64,000 nt of DNA, taken from assembly GCF_004569505.1 (NCBI RefSeq), contig NZ_SPPK01000001.1, forward strand, positions 868,001 to 932,000, in the 5' to 3' direction. Position 1 is the first letter of the stretch. Each line of letters opens with the position of its first letter. This document shows positions 46,178 to 55,410 of the stretch, piece by piece. The translations under genes and the position numbers were made by a program. This DNA comes from Dysgonomonas mossii (GTDB lineage: Bacteria; Bacteroidota; Bacteroidia; Bacteroidales; Dysgonomonadaceae). The notes under the pieces are model-generated. The model searched no databases and was not told the origin of the DNA. It saw only the letters and a list, made by a program, of their open reading frames with translations.

Positions 46178-48535
46178 TCAATATTTTTCTGTAGAGAAAT
46201 CCATACAGAAGTCTACTGCTATTTCAATCCTATCTTTCTCATCTGTCTCAGAAAATACATTTAGTTTATTAATATTGTATTTTTCTCTTAAATAATCTGG
46301 AATAGTTTGTTTTTCAGGTACTACAATATGCCATCCATTTTCTTTCGAATACAGCCCAAAGCCATTTTCCAATATTAAGCAAGATTCATAGCTATAACGG
46401 TCATAACATCGATTTTCTAAACAAATTGAATCATCTAAAAGATTGCTAACCGCTTTAATATAAGGATTAATATGATATGATAACAATGGATTATATCCTG
46501 TACTACCTAATATTTCGTGTTCAAATTTATCTGCATTCCATGAAAAGTAATTAGAATCACTCAAGAAATATTTTCTATATTTGCAGAAATAGTATTGCCA
46601 ATTTTTCTCTATTAAAGTATTTAGGTATTTTTCAATTATTTCTTTTAATATTTCCTGTGGATTTAATTCCGAATTAGATAATTTGATCTTGTTGTATGTG
46701 TTCAGTAATGAGATAATTGGGTCGGAAATGCTACTGTCTGTTTTACTTTGTCCTGCTAATATTGTGTTCCAATTATCTTTTTGTCCCCAAAACCACATTT
46801 CGCCTAAACGACCACTTTTTGTGTAGAGACCTTCAAAGTTACAGGTTATTAATGCCGCAATGATTAGGCTGTCACTACAATTCCAAATATCTCTAACGAA
46901 TTTTGACCATTTGATAAAATTCTCAATATTGTCTTTGGGTTTCAAATTATGGATTAAACCTTTAGAATATTTAAATTCTTCCAATTGAAATAATGCTTGA
47001 ATCTCTGCTGGTCTTGAATGAATATTATCGATAATAATTTTTGCTTTTTCTTTTTCATTATTTAAAGCATCATCACTAATATCTGTTTCTTTATTTGTTA
47101 TATTTTCAAGTAATCGTTCGTATGGGTTTCGTTTTTCTTGTATTTGATTGAATAGGTTCCAATATTTTCCGAAAGAATTGATACGGACATTCGTGTTATA
47201 AACAATTTCATTTCGTTGCCTTGTAGCTTGTAATAAATTACGAATCACTCTAATGTAAAAACGCAGATCATTGTTTATTTCTTTCAAATCGTATTTAATA
47301 GCATATGAAACAATGCAATACAAGATAATTCTATATCTATTATCGAATTGGTTACCCTCTAATAAACATTTTTCAAACAAGTTCACCCCCTTATCGTCAA
47401 AGAGTCGAACTTGCCCTTGATAGGAGCTGTCTATTTTGCCTTTTTGAAATAGATTTTCAAAAAATGTATTTATGTTACTAATTTTTACTTGATTTGATTT
47501 GTCTATGCTTATTTTATAAAAAAAATCTAGTGTGTTGAACAAAAATAATACATTATCTTTCTTTTTGAATACTGAAAAATCGTTTTTGAAATCATAAGTA
47601 TTTTTATTTGTGTTGTCTTTGAAATAACATATTTGGGCAATATAGATAAAGAAGTTCATAAAACAAGAACTGATATCTTTGTTTTTTGTCATCTCAAAAT
47701 CCCAAAATAAATCAGTCCAAATACTATCTATCTTGAAGGCAAAGTATTTTTGAAATGTTATTTTTGTCCCTTCATAATTTAATTTTTCATTTACGTAATC
47801 AGTATCTTTAGCTGAAAGAGTTTCTGAAAATTGTGCTTTGAAATTTTCAAATGTAGTAAGCGGTTTGCCTCGAGAATTCATTTTAATATACAGCTCATCT
47901 GTAAGTTTAAACTCATTTGACTTAATATCAATATAGTCAAATGTGATTTTTCGATTTTCAAACAAATTCGTCCACGCTTTTTGTCTGTCAAAAGATTGTT
48001 TTTGGATAGTATCAAGCATATTTAGCATAGAAACAACTGTAGGATCGTTTTCCCACGAAGCCATAAACCAATTGGCATTTTTTATTGTAGCACATATATC
48101 ATCGGATATAGGCAAATGTTTGTTAATCAGTTCTTCGCAAAATCGAGATGAAGAGCTTCTCGTCTCGTAAATGAAATTCTTCAGCCATTCTTTTATTTCA
48201 TTAGTAACAGACTTTATTTTCAGTCCATTTTGTTCTGTTTCTTGTTTGGGCGATAAATACCAATGCAACAACCAAAGTGTGGTCAAACGTTGTTGTCCGT
48301 CTAAAGGTATAAAAGCAGATTGGATTTCTGATATTTTTTTTGTATAACCATATACAAAATCAAGGTTCAAGGTCGAGGATTCGCTTGTTAATACCTCTAT
48401 GATTTTTAAGATAAAATCATAGCTTTTGATTTTATTCTCGTTTTCTTTATCTTCTCTTCCTTGAGCATAATCTCTTTGTATTTGTGGAATTATGATTTTG
48501 TATTTATTCTGCAACTCTAAAAATGAATAATTCAT
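46178..48535 (-). CDS. DUF262 (GmrS-like) protein
   Basis: The 785-aa product opens with a DUF262 domain: IIPQIQRDYAQGRED, then LDFVYGY and FIPLDGQQRLTTLWLLHWY near residues 76-94, the ParB-like nucleotide-binding motif DGQQR. The rest is helical without an HNH motif I can see. DUF262 forms the GmrS part of modification-dependent type IV restriction enzymes and occurs in BrxU and SspE. This protein starts 4 bp after the stop of a second DUF262 gene. The two differ strongly, so they may form a hetero-complex with only one nuclease site. Confidence 0.82.
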   Translation of the reverse strand: MNYSFLELQNKYKIIIPQIQRDYAQGREDKENENKIKSYDFILKIIEVLTSESSTLNLDFVYGYTKKISEIQSAFIPLDGQQRLTTLWLLHWYLSPKQETEQNGLKIKSVTNEIKEWLKNFIYETRSSSSRFCEELINKHLPISDDICATIKNANWFMASWENDPTVVSMLNMLDTIQKQSFDRQKAWTNLFENRKITFDYIDIKSNEFKLTDELYIKMNSRGKPLTTFENFKAQFSETLSAKDTDYVNEKLNYEGTKITFQKYFAFKIDSIWTDLFWDFEMTKNKDISSCFMNFFIYIAQICYFKDNTNKNTYDFKNDFSVFKKKDNVLFLFNTLDFFYKISIDKSNQVKISNINTFFENLFQKGKIDSSYQGQVRLFDDKGVNLFEKCLLEGNQFDNRYRIILYCIVSYAIKYDLKEINNDLRFYIRVIRNLLQATRQRNEIVYNTNVRINSFGKYWNLFNQIQEKRNPYERLLENITNKETDISDDALNNEKEKAKIIIDNIHSRPAEIQALFQLEEFKYSKGLIHNLKPKDNIENFIKWSKFVRDIWNCSDSLIIAALITCNFEGLYTKSGRLGEMWFWGQKDNWNTILAGQSKTDSSISDPIISLLNTYNKIKLSNSELNPQEILKEIIEKYLNTLIEKNWQYYFCKYRKYFLSDSNYFSWNADKFEHEILGSTGYNPLLSYHINPYIKAVSNLLDDSICLENRCYDRYSYESCLILENGFGLYSKENGWHIVVPEKQTIPDYLREKYNINKLNVFSETDEKDRIEIAVDFCMDFSTEKY

Positions 48536-48539
48536 ATTG

Positions 48540-50351
48540 TTATACCGTTAATTTATTTACAAAAAAATTGTATGTGTTTTCAATATCCTTGAAATAGTCG
48601 CCTCTATCTGTTTTTGTCCAATATACATTGGTTGTTGGGTAGGCTGTATAGGCTTTCAAGAACACATTTTTTGTGCAAACAGGAATATAATATCCAGTTA
48701 ATTCACGTTTTTTTATTATTTCTCGTTTTACGTCAAAGACAGAGTTATTCAATTGACTGTTTGTTGCTTTGTCTAGCAGACATAAGTTTTTTATTAAATG
48801 AATATTCTCATCACTACCGAACTCAAAGTTTTTTTCAAGTAACTCGTAAACTTCCTCTTCTATGTTCTCAAAAGTAGTATTGTCTACTTCGTTCTGGCTT
48901 ATCAGTCCTTCCATTTTACTTATAAGTTCATTATACGAACCTTCTATATTTGAATTTGATAATGATTTTATATGGTCAGATAACCACTCTTTTTGCTTGG
49001 TTGTGTCAGTTAATGATTGAGAATTACGAGCATGAATATGTTCTAAACTCCAATTTTGTTCTTTATACAGTTCAAAAGGAAAACGAGGCTTTTCTTTTTC
49101 GCTTCTTAATGTTGTGTGAATATTGTGCAATAATAAAACTTTAATAATATCCTGATAATCTGATTTTCGTCCATTTTCATCTTCATAAGCCAATTTGTCT
49201 ATTGGTTTCTTATTCTTTATAATGATCGCAATTTCTCTCTCTAAATATTCTTTGAATTTAGATTTTGAAAATTCTTTTGCTTTTTGAACTATAGATTCAA
49301 TTATATTATTGTCTTTTAGAGCAATTAATAATCCAACATAATGATAAAGTGTTCGATTCTGAAACCATTCTTTAAAATACTCAAAATATTCTATTACAGA
49401 ACTCCATATTTTTTCAACAGCTTCTATTCTTGACAGCTTTCCGTTGTCAATAAGATCTTGCAAATACTCTGAGAAGATAAGAAATGTTGCATACTTCTTG
49501 GGCTTAATCTTAAAATATTGTTTATCTGTATTTATTTTATTAGCAAGCAGGTCAAAAATAAATTCTATGTGAGTACTTTTTGCATTTGAATTATCATTCA
49601 AAAAATACCAAAAAGCTCTTTCTTGTAAAGTTGTTTCAATGAAATCCCATTCATTTGCAATATTATAAAGTTTCATCTTGTTAAAATCTAATTCTTTCGG
49701 AGGATATTTATCAGATTGCAATAGTAGTGCTTTTGTTAATTCGGCATCAGTTAAAGGAATTTTCCCAACATTCAGCCGAATAAAAACATCAATAGGATTT
49801 GTCTCATTTTCGACTTCATAATGAATTACCTTTACATTTCTATTGCCTTTTTCTGTTTTATCCAAAAGAATATTAAGTATCTTGCCTTTTGCCCCACTAT
49901 GTTTTTCATCTTTAAACCATTTGTCAATGCATTGGTATGCTTTGCAAATATGATAGAAATCAATGTTTGACGAATCAATCTCATTGTTGGAAAATGTTTT
50001 CGCTGATAAAAACTCCTCACATTTTTCTCGTGTTGAATAATTTAGAGAGAATAAAGGTTGCAAATAACCATCATCTTTTCTTCTTTCCTCAAGGTAAACT
50101 AACAAAAGATAGAGTGTCGTAAGCCGTTGCTGACCATCTAATACATCATAATTGCCTTTTTCATTTTGCTGTAATACAATGGGCTGAAGACAATAAAAAT
50201 CTCCACTATCTTTATCTTTTTGAAAAGCCCACAAATCGTCTAATAATTCAGTCACTTCCTGATCTTCCCATCTGTAACCTCGTTGATAATGTGGGATTGT
50301 AAATGTTTGTCCCATTAATTCACATATTGCTTTTAATCCTTTTTCTGCCAT
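48540..50351 (-). CDS. DUF262-DUF1524 (GmrSD-like) protein with HNH motif
   Basis: The 603-aa product has DUF262 at the N-terminus (TIPHYQRGYRWEDQEV, then YDVLDGQQRLTTLYLLLVYL) and a C-terminal DUF1524/GmrD domain. In the latter WSLEHIHARNSQSL near 433-446 is the HNH-type metal site. LLDKATNSQLNN near 545 is the second conserved strand-helix part. It is a complete GmrSD-type enzyme, expected to use nucleotide hydrolysis to cut modified or foreign DNA. It lies 28 bp after the ATPase gene and is followed by the second DUF262 gene. Confidence 0.85.
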   Translation of the reverse strand: MAEKGLKAICELMGQTFTIPHYQRGYRWEDQEVTELLDDLWAFQKDKDSGDFYCLQPIVLQQNEKGNYDVLDGQQRLTTLYLLLVYLEERRKDDGYLQPLFSLNYSTREKCEEFLSAKTFSNNEIDSSNIDFYHICKAYQCIDKWFKDEKHSGAKGKILNILLDKTEKGNRNVKVIHYEVENETNPIDVFIRLNVGKIPLTDAELTKALLLQSDKYPPKELDFNKMKLYNIANEWDFIETTLQERAFWYFLNDNSNAKSTHIEFIFDLLANKINTDKQYFKIKPKKYATFLIFSEYLQDLIDNGKLSRIEAVEKIWSSVIEYFEYFKEWFQNRTLYHYVGLLIALKDNNIIESIVQKAKEFSKSKFKEYLEREIAIIIKNKKPIDKLAYEDENGRKSDYQDIIKVLLLHNIHTTLRSEKEKPRFPFELYKEQNWSLEHIHARNSQSLTDTTKQKEWLSDHIKSLSNSNIEGSYNELISKMEGLISQNEVDNTTFENIEEEVYELLEKNFEFGSDENIHLIKNLCLLDKATNSQLNNSVFDVKREIIKKRELTGYYIPVCTKNVFLKAYTAYPTTNVYWTKTDRGDYFKDIENTYNFFVNKLTV

Positions 50352-50379
50352 AATTATATTTCAATTAATCTTTCAACCT

Positions 50380-53300
50380 TTATATATTTTTCGGTAATTC
50401 AATTCCAATCAAAGAAAGAAAATGTACTTCAGGCTGATCTGCTACATTAAAAACTCTTGCTAAATAATATTTATCATTTTCATTGATTTTACTTATAAAC
50501 TCCCATTCACGCGTACTTATTGGGAGTGCGATTGTATCAGCATCGGCTAAAGTTGTACTTGTTGATTTGACCTCAATGTATATTCTGTTTCCATTAAATG
50601 TCTCTACCGACAAATCATATTTAGAATAATCATCTTTAATATGATGAACCTCTCCCTCAAAATCAATTATTTCAAAGTCTGCTGGGGTTTTAGATTTATG
50701 TGCCCAAGTGACATTTTTATAGTTATCACTTTTCAGTAACTGTTTGTAGATATATGCTTCGCCTTTATATCCATTTTCATAATTACGTTTTTCTTGATCT
50801 TCTGTTTCGGGAGTATATGTATTTATGGCATTCCAACCCTTTATACGCTCTTCCATTTTTAGTAACTCTCGAATTTTATCCACTGTTATATCAGGGAATT
50901 CAGATGTAATTTTATTAAAATCAGTATTTTCAACTTGTTCTGATAATTTCGCAACTTTAGCCTCTAACTCCTCTTTTTTCTTTTCGAGTCTGTCAATACC
51001 CACATTTGATTCAATGAACCGATCTAACAATTCTGGATCAATAGATCTAGCTCTCTGCATCCTCTGGCGTTCTTCTAAACTCCAAAGAACATTCATCTCT
51101 ATAGTTTCTTTTCTATCGTATGTATAAGGGAAGATATCTTTGCTTTCTTTTCCCTTATGTTTAGGAAACCACTCAATCATTAATAATTGAATGGTTGTTT
51201 TGAAACTTTCACTTTCCCAATTTCTCGGATCAGAATATGCTATCTTTATGCTATCATCAATTAACTTGGCTATATTTGAAATCTTTAGAGGAAGAGATGG
51301 CTGGATAGATAAAGACTTATCAGCTAATGTATTTCGGAAGTCGTCGTCTGGATTAACTAAACATAAAATATCTTTTAGTACATTTGGAATATTGTCATCG
51401 TAATAAATCTCATCAAGAGAACAGAAAACTCCGTTTTGATTTGGTATAATACGCCTTAATATGCTTCTGTTTGATTTTTTCAAATAATTATAAAAATCAT
51501 TCAAGAAAATAATTGTATCACCATCATCATAGGATTTTCCTGATTCAGACAAGAATATTTTCAAATTTTCCAAATCTGTATTATTTTCTAAATGTCCTTG
51601 TAATGATTTTATTATTTCATCATTTGCCTTATGCCAGAAATCTTCTATATTACAAGAAATCATCGTTTGTGAATATGGATTACTCCTATTGTAATAATAT
51701 TTTTGAACGATATCCAATATTGATTTCTGAGAATTGTATAACAATAGACTTTCTTTTTTTGGCAAAAAATGAACTAAAAATACAGCAAAATCTAAATAGT
51801 CATTTCCTTTTTCAAATTTGTTATCTTTAAAAATAGTATTTATTATTCCGATAACAGTATTTATGTTTTTTTCATTTGTAATATTTGTGGAATTAATATT
51901 CTTATGAAGAAGAGTTTCTTTTAATTTAATTCCGAATTTCTCAGCTCTTTCTGATTTTAATTCTTCGGGTATATTTATGTCTTTTGATAAATCTTTTTTA
52001 TAACAAAAATCACCCTTTTGATTTGGGATAATAGCATATTCATCTAATTCTCCCTCTTTTATCTCTTTAGCTACAAATGCAATAAAGTTGTTTGTCCATT
52101 TATATTTATCTTCAATACTTTTAGGCAACGATTCAGCATTCTGTAATTCTGAAACAGTTGCCATTAACTGTTTAATAAGCCATTTATGTAATGATTGATA
52201 TGCTGTTTCAGGAATATCATTATTTATAATCTCATTAATTTGTAAATCAGCATAGAGGGTCTTGGCAAAACTATTAATTTGTTTTTGTTTATAAATAAAC
52301 GCTGTTTCATATTTAGATTCGTCTATTGGAATTGTATTTAACAATGGAAATAATCCTTCTATAGTTTTTTCGACGGAAAGATTTTTATTTTTAAGGATAC
52401 TATCCACTTGTTCATTAATTTTATCAGCAATCCTTTTGGAGTCTATTTTTACAGGAAGACTTATTGACGAAATATTATTGTTTAGTAATATTGGAGATAG
52501 GTCCTCGCCCAAATCATTCAATACTTTTATCATATAATCGGTCAGTCCAACACCTTCGGCAAATTTTTCATTTTCCAGAGAGACAAACTCATTATTTTGA
52601 TTTGGAATTAACGCATATTCTTTCAAAAGGTTCTCCTCTGTTTCCCTGATAAATAACAAAAAGCGATTTAACCAATCATATTGATTAGAAGATACATGTA
52701 GCTTGCTTATATTTTTTTTATCGGCAACATATTTACATAAGTCTTCTGTCTTGAATAATCCACAACCCTCCCAAGCTAACTTTGCCCAATCTTTTGCAAT
52801 TTCTGGAAACGGCAATTTTTTAGGAAAAAGATCTATTGATAGATCATATATTTTACTCTGATTATTACTATTCGCATCTATAGGAATTATAATATTGGGT
52901 ATTCCATCATCTGCAAAAAGTTTTTGATTGCCAATCTCGGTTTCAACAATCGCATATTTCTTTAGAACATTACGATATGGATTTATTATTTCTTCTTTAA
53001 ACCATTCTTTATTAAAATTTTTCTCAAATTTTGGAACTTTCTTTAGACCTTTGGCTAACAAATATAATTTATGATAACAATTGCTTGACAAGTATGAAAC
53101 GATTGAGTCATAAAGAGCTATACTTTCTTTTAAAATCAAACGGTTTATACCTCCCTCTGAAATGACATCTTTATCAGCAAGTATATCTTCGCCAATGAGG
53201 ATTAAGCTTTCACGTTCAGAATCAGGTTCAAAGTCCGGACTATTGAGATAAATAGGCATAATATGTTTCTCGGAGCCGACAAGTGGCAGAACACAGAAAT

Positions 53301-54210
53301 GAGAAGGGGTGTCAAGATTTTCAACGAGATTATTATCTTTGTCTATTTCTATAGCAACAGTAAGACGTATATTTCGATCAGTCTTAAATCGTTTAGTTAA
53401 TTCTTCACTGGTCCTTTTTAAAGATTTATGAATAAATCTCCGGGTATAAGTGTCTTTTCCTTCTATTTCAAATTGAGACAAATAAATTTCATCTTTTAAT
53501 AAGCTGCTTTGTTTTCTAACTATTTTAGTTAAGATACCGTTATTGTCTAACTCGATGCTATTTAGTTCTTTGCAGAATAACATTGTTTGAGCAATGTTTG
53601 ATATAAAATTTTCGACTCCCAATCGCAGAGCTTTTTCGTTTTGAGGTGTTCTTAAATGATATGTATATGTAGTCCAATCATTAGTTTCTTGAGTATATAC
53701 CATACTCTCTTTCATTTTTCTTACTCCATCCAATAATTCGGGTTCGTCCAATCCATCTCGATACATTATTGCAGAAAAACCACAGAGCGGATTGTCTATA
53801 TCTTCTGTCAAAACATTTCCTTCAATAGATACAATTTTTGAAAGTGTGTGAGTTGTTAGAAAGCCTGTTCCAAATCTCCCCGTACTTTCACTATTGTTCA
53901 CTTTCCCTTCACTGTATTTGTAAAGCAATCCTAGTTGAGCTTTTGCTGTAAATGGTGAGCCATTGTGTAAAAATCTCACTTCGCTGTCTTTAACTATGAT
54001 CTTCACGTCAACAAAAGCTCTACATTTGTCTTGTGAGATACTATCTTTTGCATTTTGAATCAACTCCCAGATCCACCGTTTACAATCATTTTCTGTAGGC
54101 TCATTTAGTTGCCTCAATCTGTTTTGTACATTACTAATGTACATTTTGTTTAGCAACTCATCAAAAGCACTACCAACACTCTCTGGCTGTTGTATTATTG
54201 TCTTATTCAT
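50380..54210 (-). CDS. Sacsin/HSP90-like ATPase with C-terminal DUF3883 nuclease-like domain
   Basis: The 1276-aa protein has an N-terminal GHKL ATPase: WIWELIQNAKDS (N box, near residues 47-58), FLHNGSPFT (G1 in the sacsin form) and STGRFGTGFLTTH (G2 box). The large middle has repeated ...IPNQNGxF/E...-type segments (LIPNQNNEFVS, IIPNQKGDFCY, IIPNQNGVFCS), suggesting at least three repeat units. A coiled coil (DRLEKKKEELEAKVAKL) leads to a DUF3883 domain in which YDLSVETFNGNRIYIEVKST gives a D-x(n)-ExK nuclease-type core. It is first in the three-gene operon with the DUF262 proteins. Confidence 0.82.
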   Translation of the reverse strand: MNKTIIQQPESVGSAFDELLNKMYISNVQNRLRQLNEPTENDCKRWIWELIQNAKDSISQDKCRAFVDVKIIVKDSEVRFLHNGSPFTAKAQLGLLYKYSEGKVNNSESTGRFGTGFLTTHTLSKIVSIEGNVLTEDIDNPLCGFSAIMYRDGLDEPELLDGVRKMKESMVYTQETNDWTTYTYHLRTPQNEKALRLGVENFISNIAQTMLFCKELNSIELDNNGILTKIVRKQSSLLKDEIYLSQFEIEGKDTYTRRFIHKSLKRTSEELTKRFKTDRNIRLTVAIEIDKDNNLVENLDTPSHFCVLPLVGSEKHIMPIYLNSPDFEPDSERESLILIGEDILADKDVISEGGINRLILKESIALYDSIVSYLSSNCYHKLYLLAKGLKKVPKFEKNFNKEWFKEEIINPYRNVLKKYAIVETEIGNQKLFADDGIPNIIIPIDANSNNQSKIYDLSIDLFPKKLPFPEIAKDWAKLAWEGCGLFKTEDLCKYVADKKNISKLHVSSNQYDWLNRFLLFIRETEENLLKEYALIPNQNNEFVSLENEKFAEGVGLTDYMIKVLNDLGEDLSPILLNNNISSISLPVKIDSKRIADKINEQVDSILKNKNLSVEKTIEGLFPLLNTIPIDESKYETAFIYKQKQINSFAKTLYADLQINEIINNDIPETAYQSLHKWLIKQLMATVSELQNAESLPKSIEDKYKWTNNFIAFVAKEIKEGELDEYAIIPNQKGDFCYKKDLSKDINIPEELKSERAEKFGIKLKETLLHKNINSTNITNEKNINTVIGIINTIFKDNKFEKGNDYLDFAVFLVHFLPKKESLLLYNSQKSILDIVQKYYYNRSNPYSQTMISCNIEDFWHKANDEIIKSLQGHLENNTDLENLKIFLSESGKSYDDGDTIIFLNDFYNYLKKSNRSILRRIIPNQNGVFCSLDEIYYDDNIPNVLKDILCLVNPDDDFRNTLADKSLSIQPSLPLKISNIAKLIDDSIKIAYSDPRNWESESFKTTIQLLMIEWFPKHKGKESKDIFPYTYDRKETIEMNVLWSLEERQRMQRARSIDPELLDRFIESNVGIDRLEKKKEELEAKVAKLSEQVENTDFNKITSEFPDITVDKIRELLKMEERIKGWNAINTYTPETEDQEKRNYENGYKGEAYIYKQLLKSDNYKNVTWAHKSKTPADFEIIDFEGEVHHIKDDYSKYDLSVETFNGNRIYIEVKSTSTTLADADTIALPISTREWEFISKINENDKYYLARVFNVADQPEVHFLSLIGIELPKNI

Positions 54211-54709
54211 ACCTTTTTATTATGAAAATAAAGGTAACTTTTCTGGTTGGAAACTAGACTATCCTTTTTGCAAATATTTAACGTAAAAATGAAAATAGAT
54301 TTACAGATTATAAATTTCACTCCCAAACATTTCTTATTATTGAAAAACTGATATTCAGTAGTTTTATCAGCGTATTGTTTTTATTCTGTATCAATTACTG
54401 AAGAACATAAATGGATGTAAGAACTGTCTCTATTGAAGGGAAAGTTAGATGGTTTAAAATATTATAAAAAAGTTCTTGATAGGGATAGATAGTATACTCT
54501 CCTAATTAATATTGCTCGATGTGAAAAGGTGCTAAATAAAGATTGAAATAGAAGTGAATAAATATTACTTTTTTTTGACTATCTTTGAACCTAGAGATAA
54601 GGCAGACAAATCAGAGACAAAAACTGCTTAAAATACTGTGGGAAAAGCATTGCTAATTCATAACCAACAGCTTCTTTGAAATTATAATACACTGAATAGT
54701 AGGACATAA

Positions 54710-54741
54710 GGGGAAAGGTTCATCGACCTCTCTCTCCGCCA
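54710..54741 (+). other. tRNA-Ser-like 3' fragment, possible att site
   Basis: GGTTCATCGACC followed by TCTCTCTCCGCC resembles the T-arm and acceptor end of serine tRNAs, but the upstream bases do not form the rest of a tRNA and the T-loop is degenerate. Elements that integrate at tRNA-Ser leave such 3' fragments at their far end. The call is tentative. Confidence 0.4.
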
Positions 54742-54763
54742 AGTAACATAGAAAAAGAAGTCG

Positions 54764-54794
54764 AATCGCTGTAAGTTGCACACTTACAGCGATT
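54764..54794 (+). terminator. Strong terminator after the tRNA-like fragment
   Basis: A perfect 12-bp stem, AATCGCTGTAAG (54764-54775) and CTTACAGCGATT (54783-54794), has a 7-nt loop and is followed by TTTCTTTTTT. This is a classic intrinsic terminator. Confidence 0.88.
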
Positions 54795-54979
54795 TTTCTT
54801 TTTTATCAGAAGAAGAAAAGTGTATAATACAGAAGTATATCTGTGGGTTATCTGGTGGGCAGAAAATATTTTCTAAAATTGCCCACAGATTGGATTCTTT
54901 TCCGCTGTTATTCAATGTTTTGCATAGTTTTAGTTTCACCTAGATACTATAACTTTGTAATTAATAAAAGCATTCAGAA

Positions 54980-55310
54980 ATGACACAAAAAAGATCCACT
55001 TTCAGCGTAGCATTTTATATTCGTCGTACAAGACTTAACAAACATGGTGAAGCTGCGATAGTTGTTAGAGTTACCGTAGACGGAATAAGAGGAGACACAA
55101 CAGCTAAGAAAACAATTAATCCAAAACTTTGGGATTCCGCTAAGGGGAAGGTGTATGATCGTTAACTCCTTGTAAAAGAGTTGAATATATATCTCGATTC
55201 AATTCGTGCGAAGTTTATTCGGATTCACCGGGACTTCGAACAAGACGATACTGAACGGATTACTGCAGAGGCGGTAATTAATCGTTTTTCAGGACAAGAC
55301 ACCCCTCTAT
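54980..55310 (+). pseudogene. Tyrosine integrase remnant with premature stop
   Basis: The reading frame begins MTQKRSTFSVAFYIRR, the arm-binding start of Bacteroidales site-specific integrases, and reads WDSAKGKVYDR up to a TAA at 55163-55165. The same frame resumes at once with KELNIYLDSIRAKFIRIHRDFEQDD and TAEAVINRF, as expected of the family. Similarity is lost near 55310. Only about 110 of some 400 codons remain, and the catalytic R-H-R-Y domain is absent. The gene is therefore broken twice, by a nonsense mutation and by a 3' deletion. Confidence 0.8.
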
Positions 55311-55410
55311 TTCTTGTGATAACAGAATCATTGAGTAATAGAAACGTAGGAGTAAAGACCTTAGTATCATTACGCTATTATTTTATCAGTTTTTCCATTT
55401 TTTTAATCTG

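Larger units (their letters stand above)
54211..54979. other. Island boundary region with tRNA-like fragment and terminator
   Basis: No gene is seen. The part up to 54700 is AT-rich. Then come a tRNA-Ser-like 3' fragment (54710-54741), a strong terminator (54764-54794) and a -7 box TAACTTTG (54950-54957) 22 nt before the integrase remnant. This order matches an attachment site at a tRNA 3' end. Confidence 0.55.

Noticed and set aside
54600..54741. Complete tRNA-Ser gene
   Set aside because: Only T-arm and acceptor-like 3' bases are visible; no D-arm, anticodon arm or variable arm can be folded upstream.
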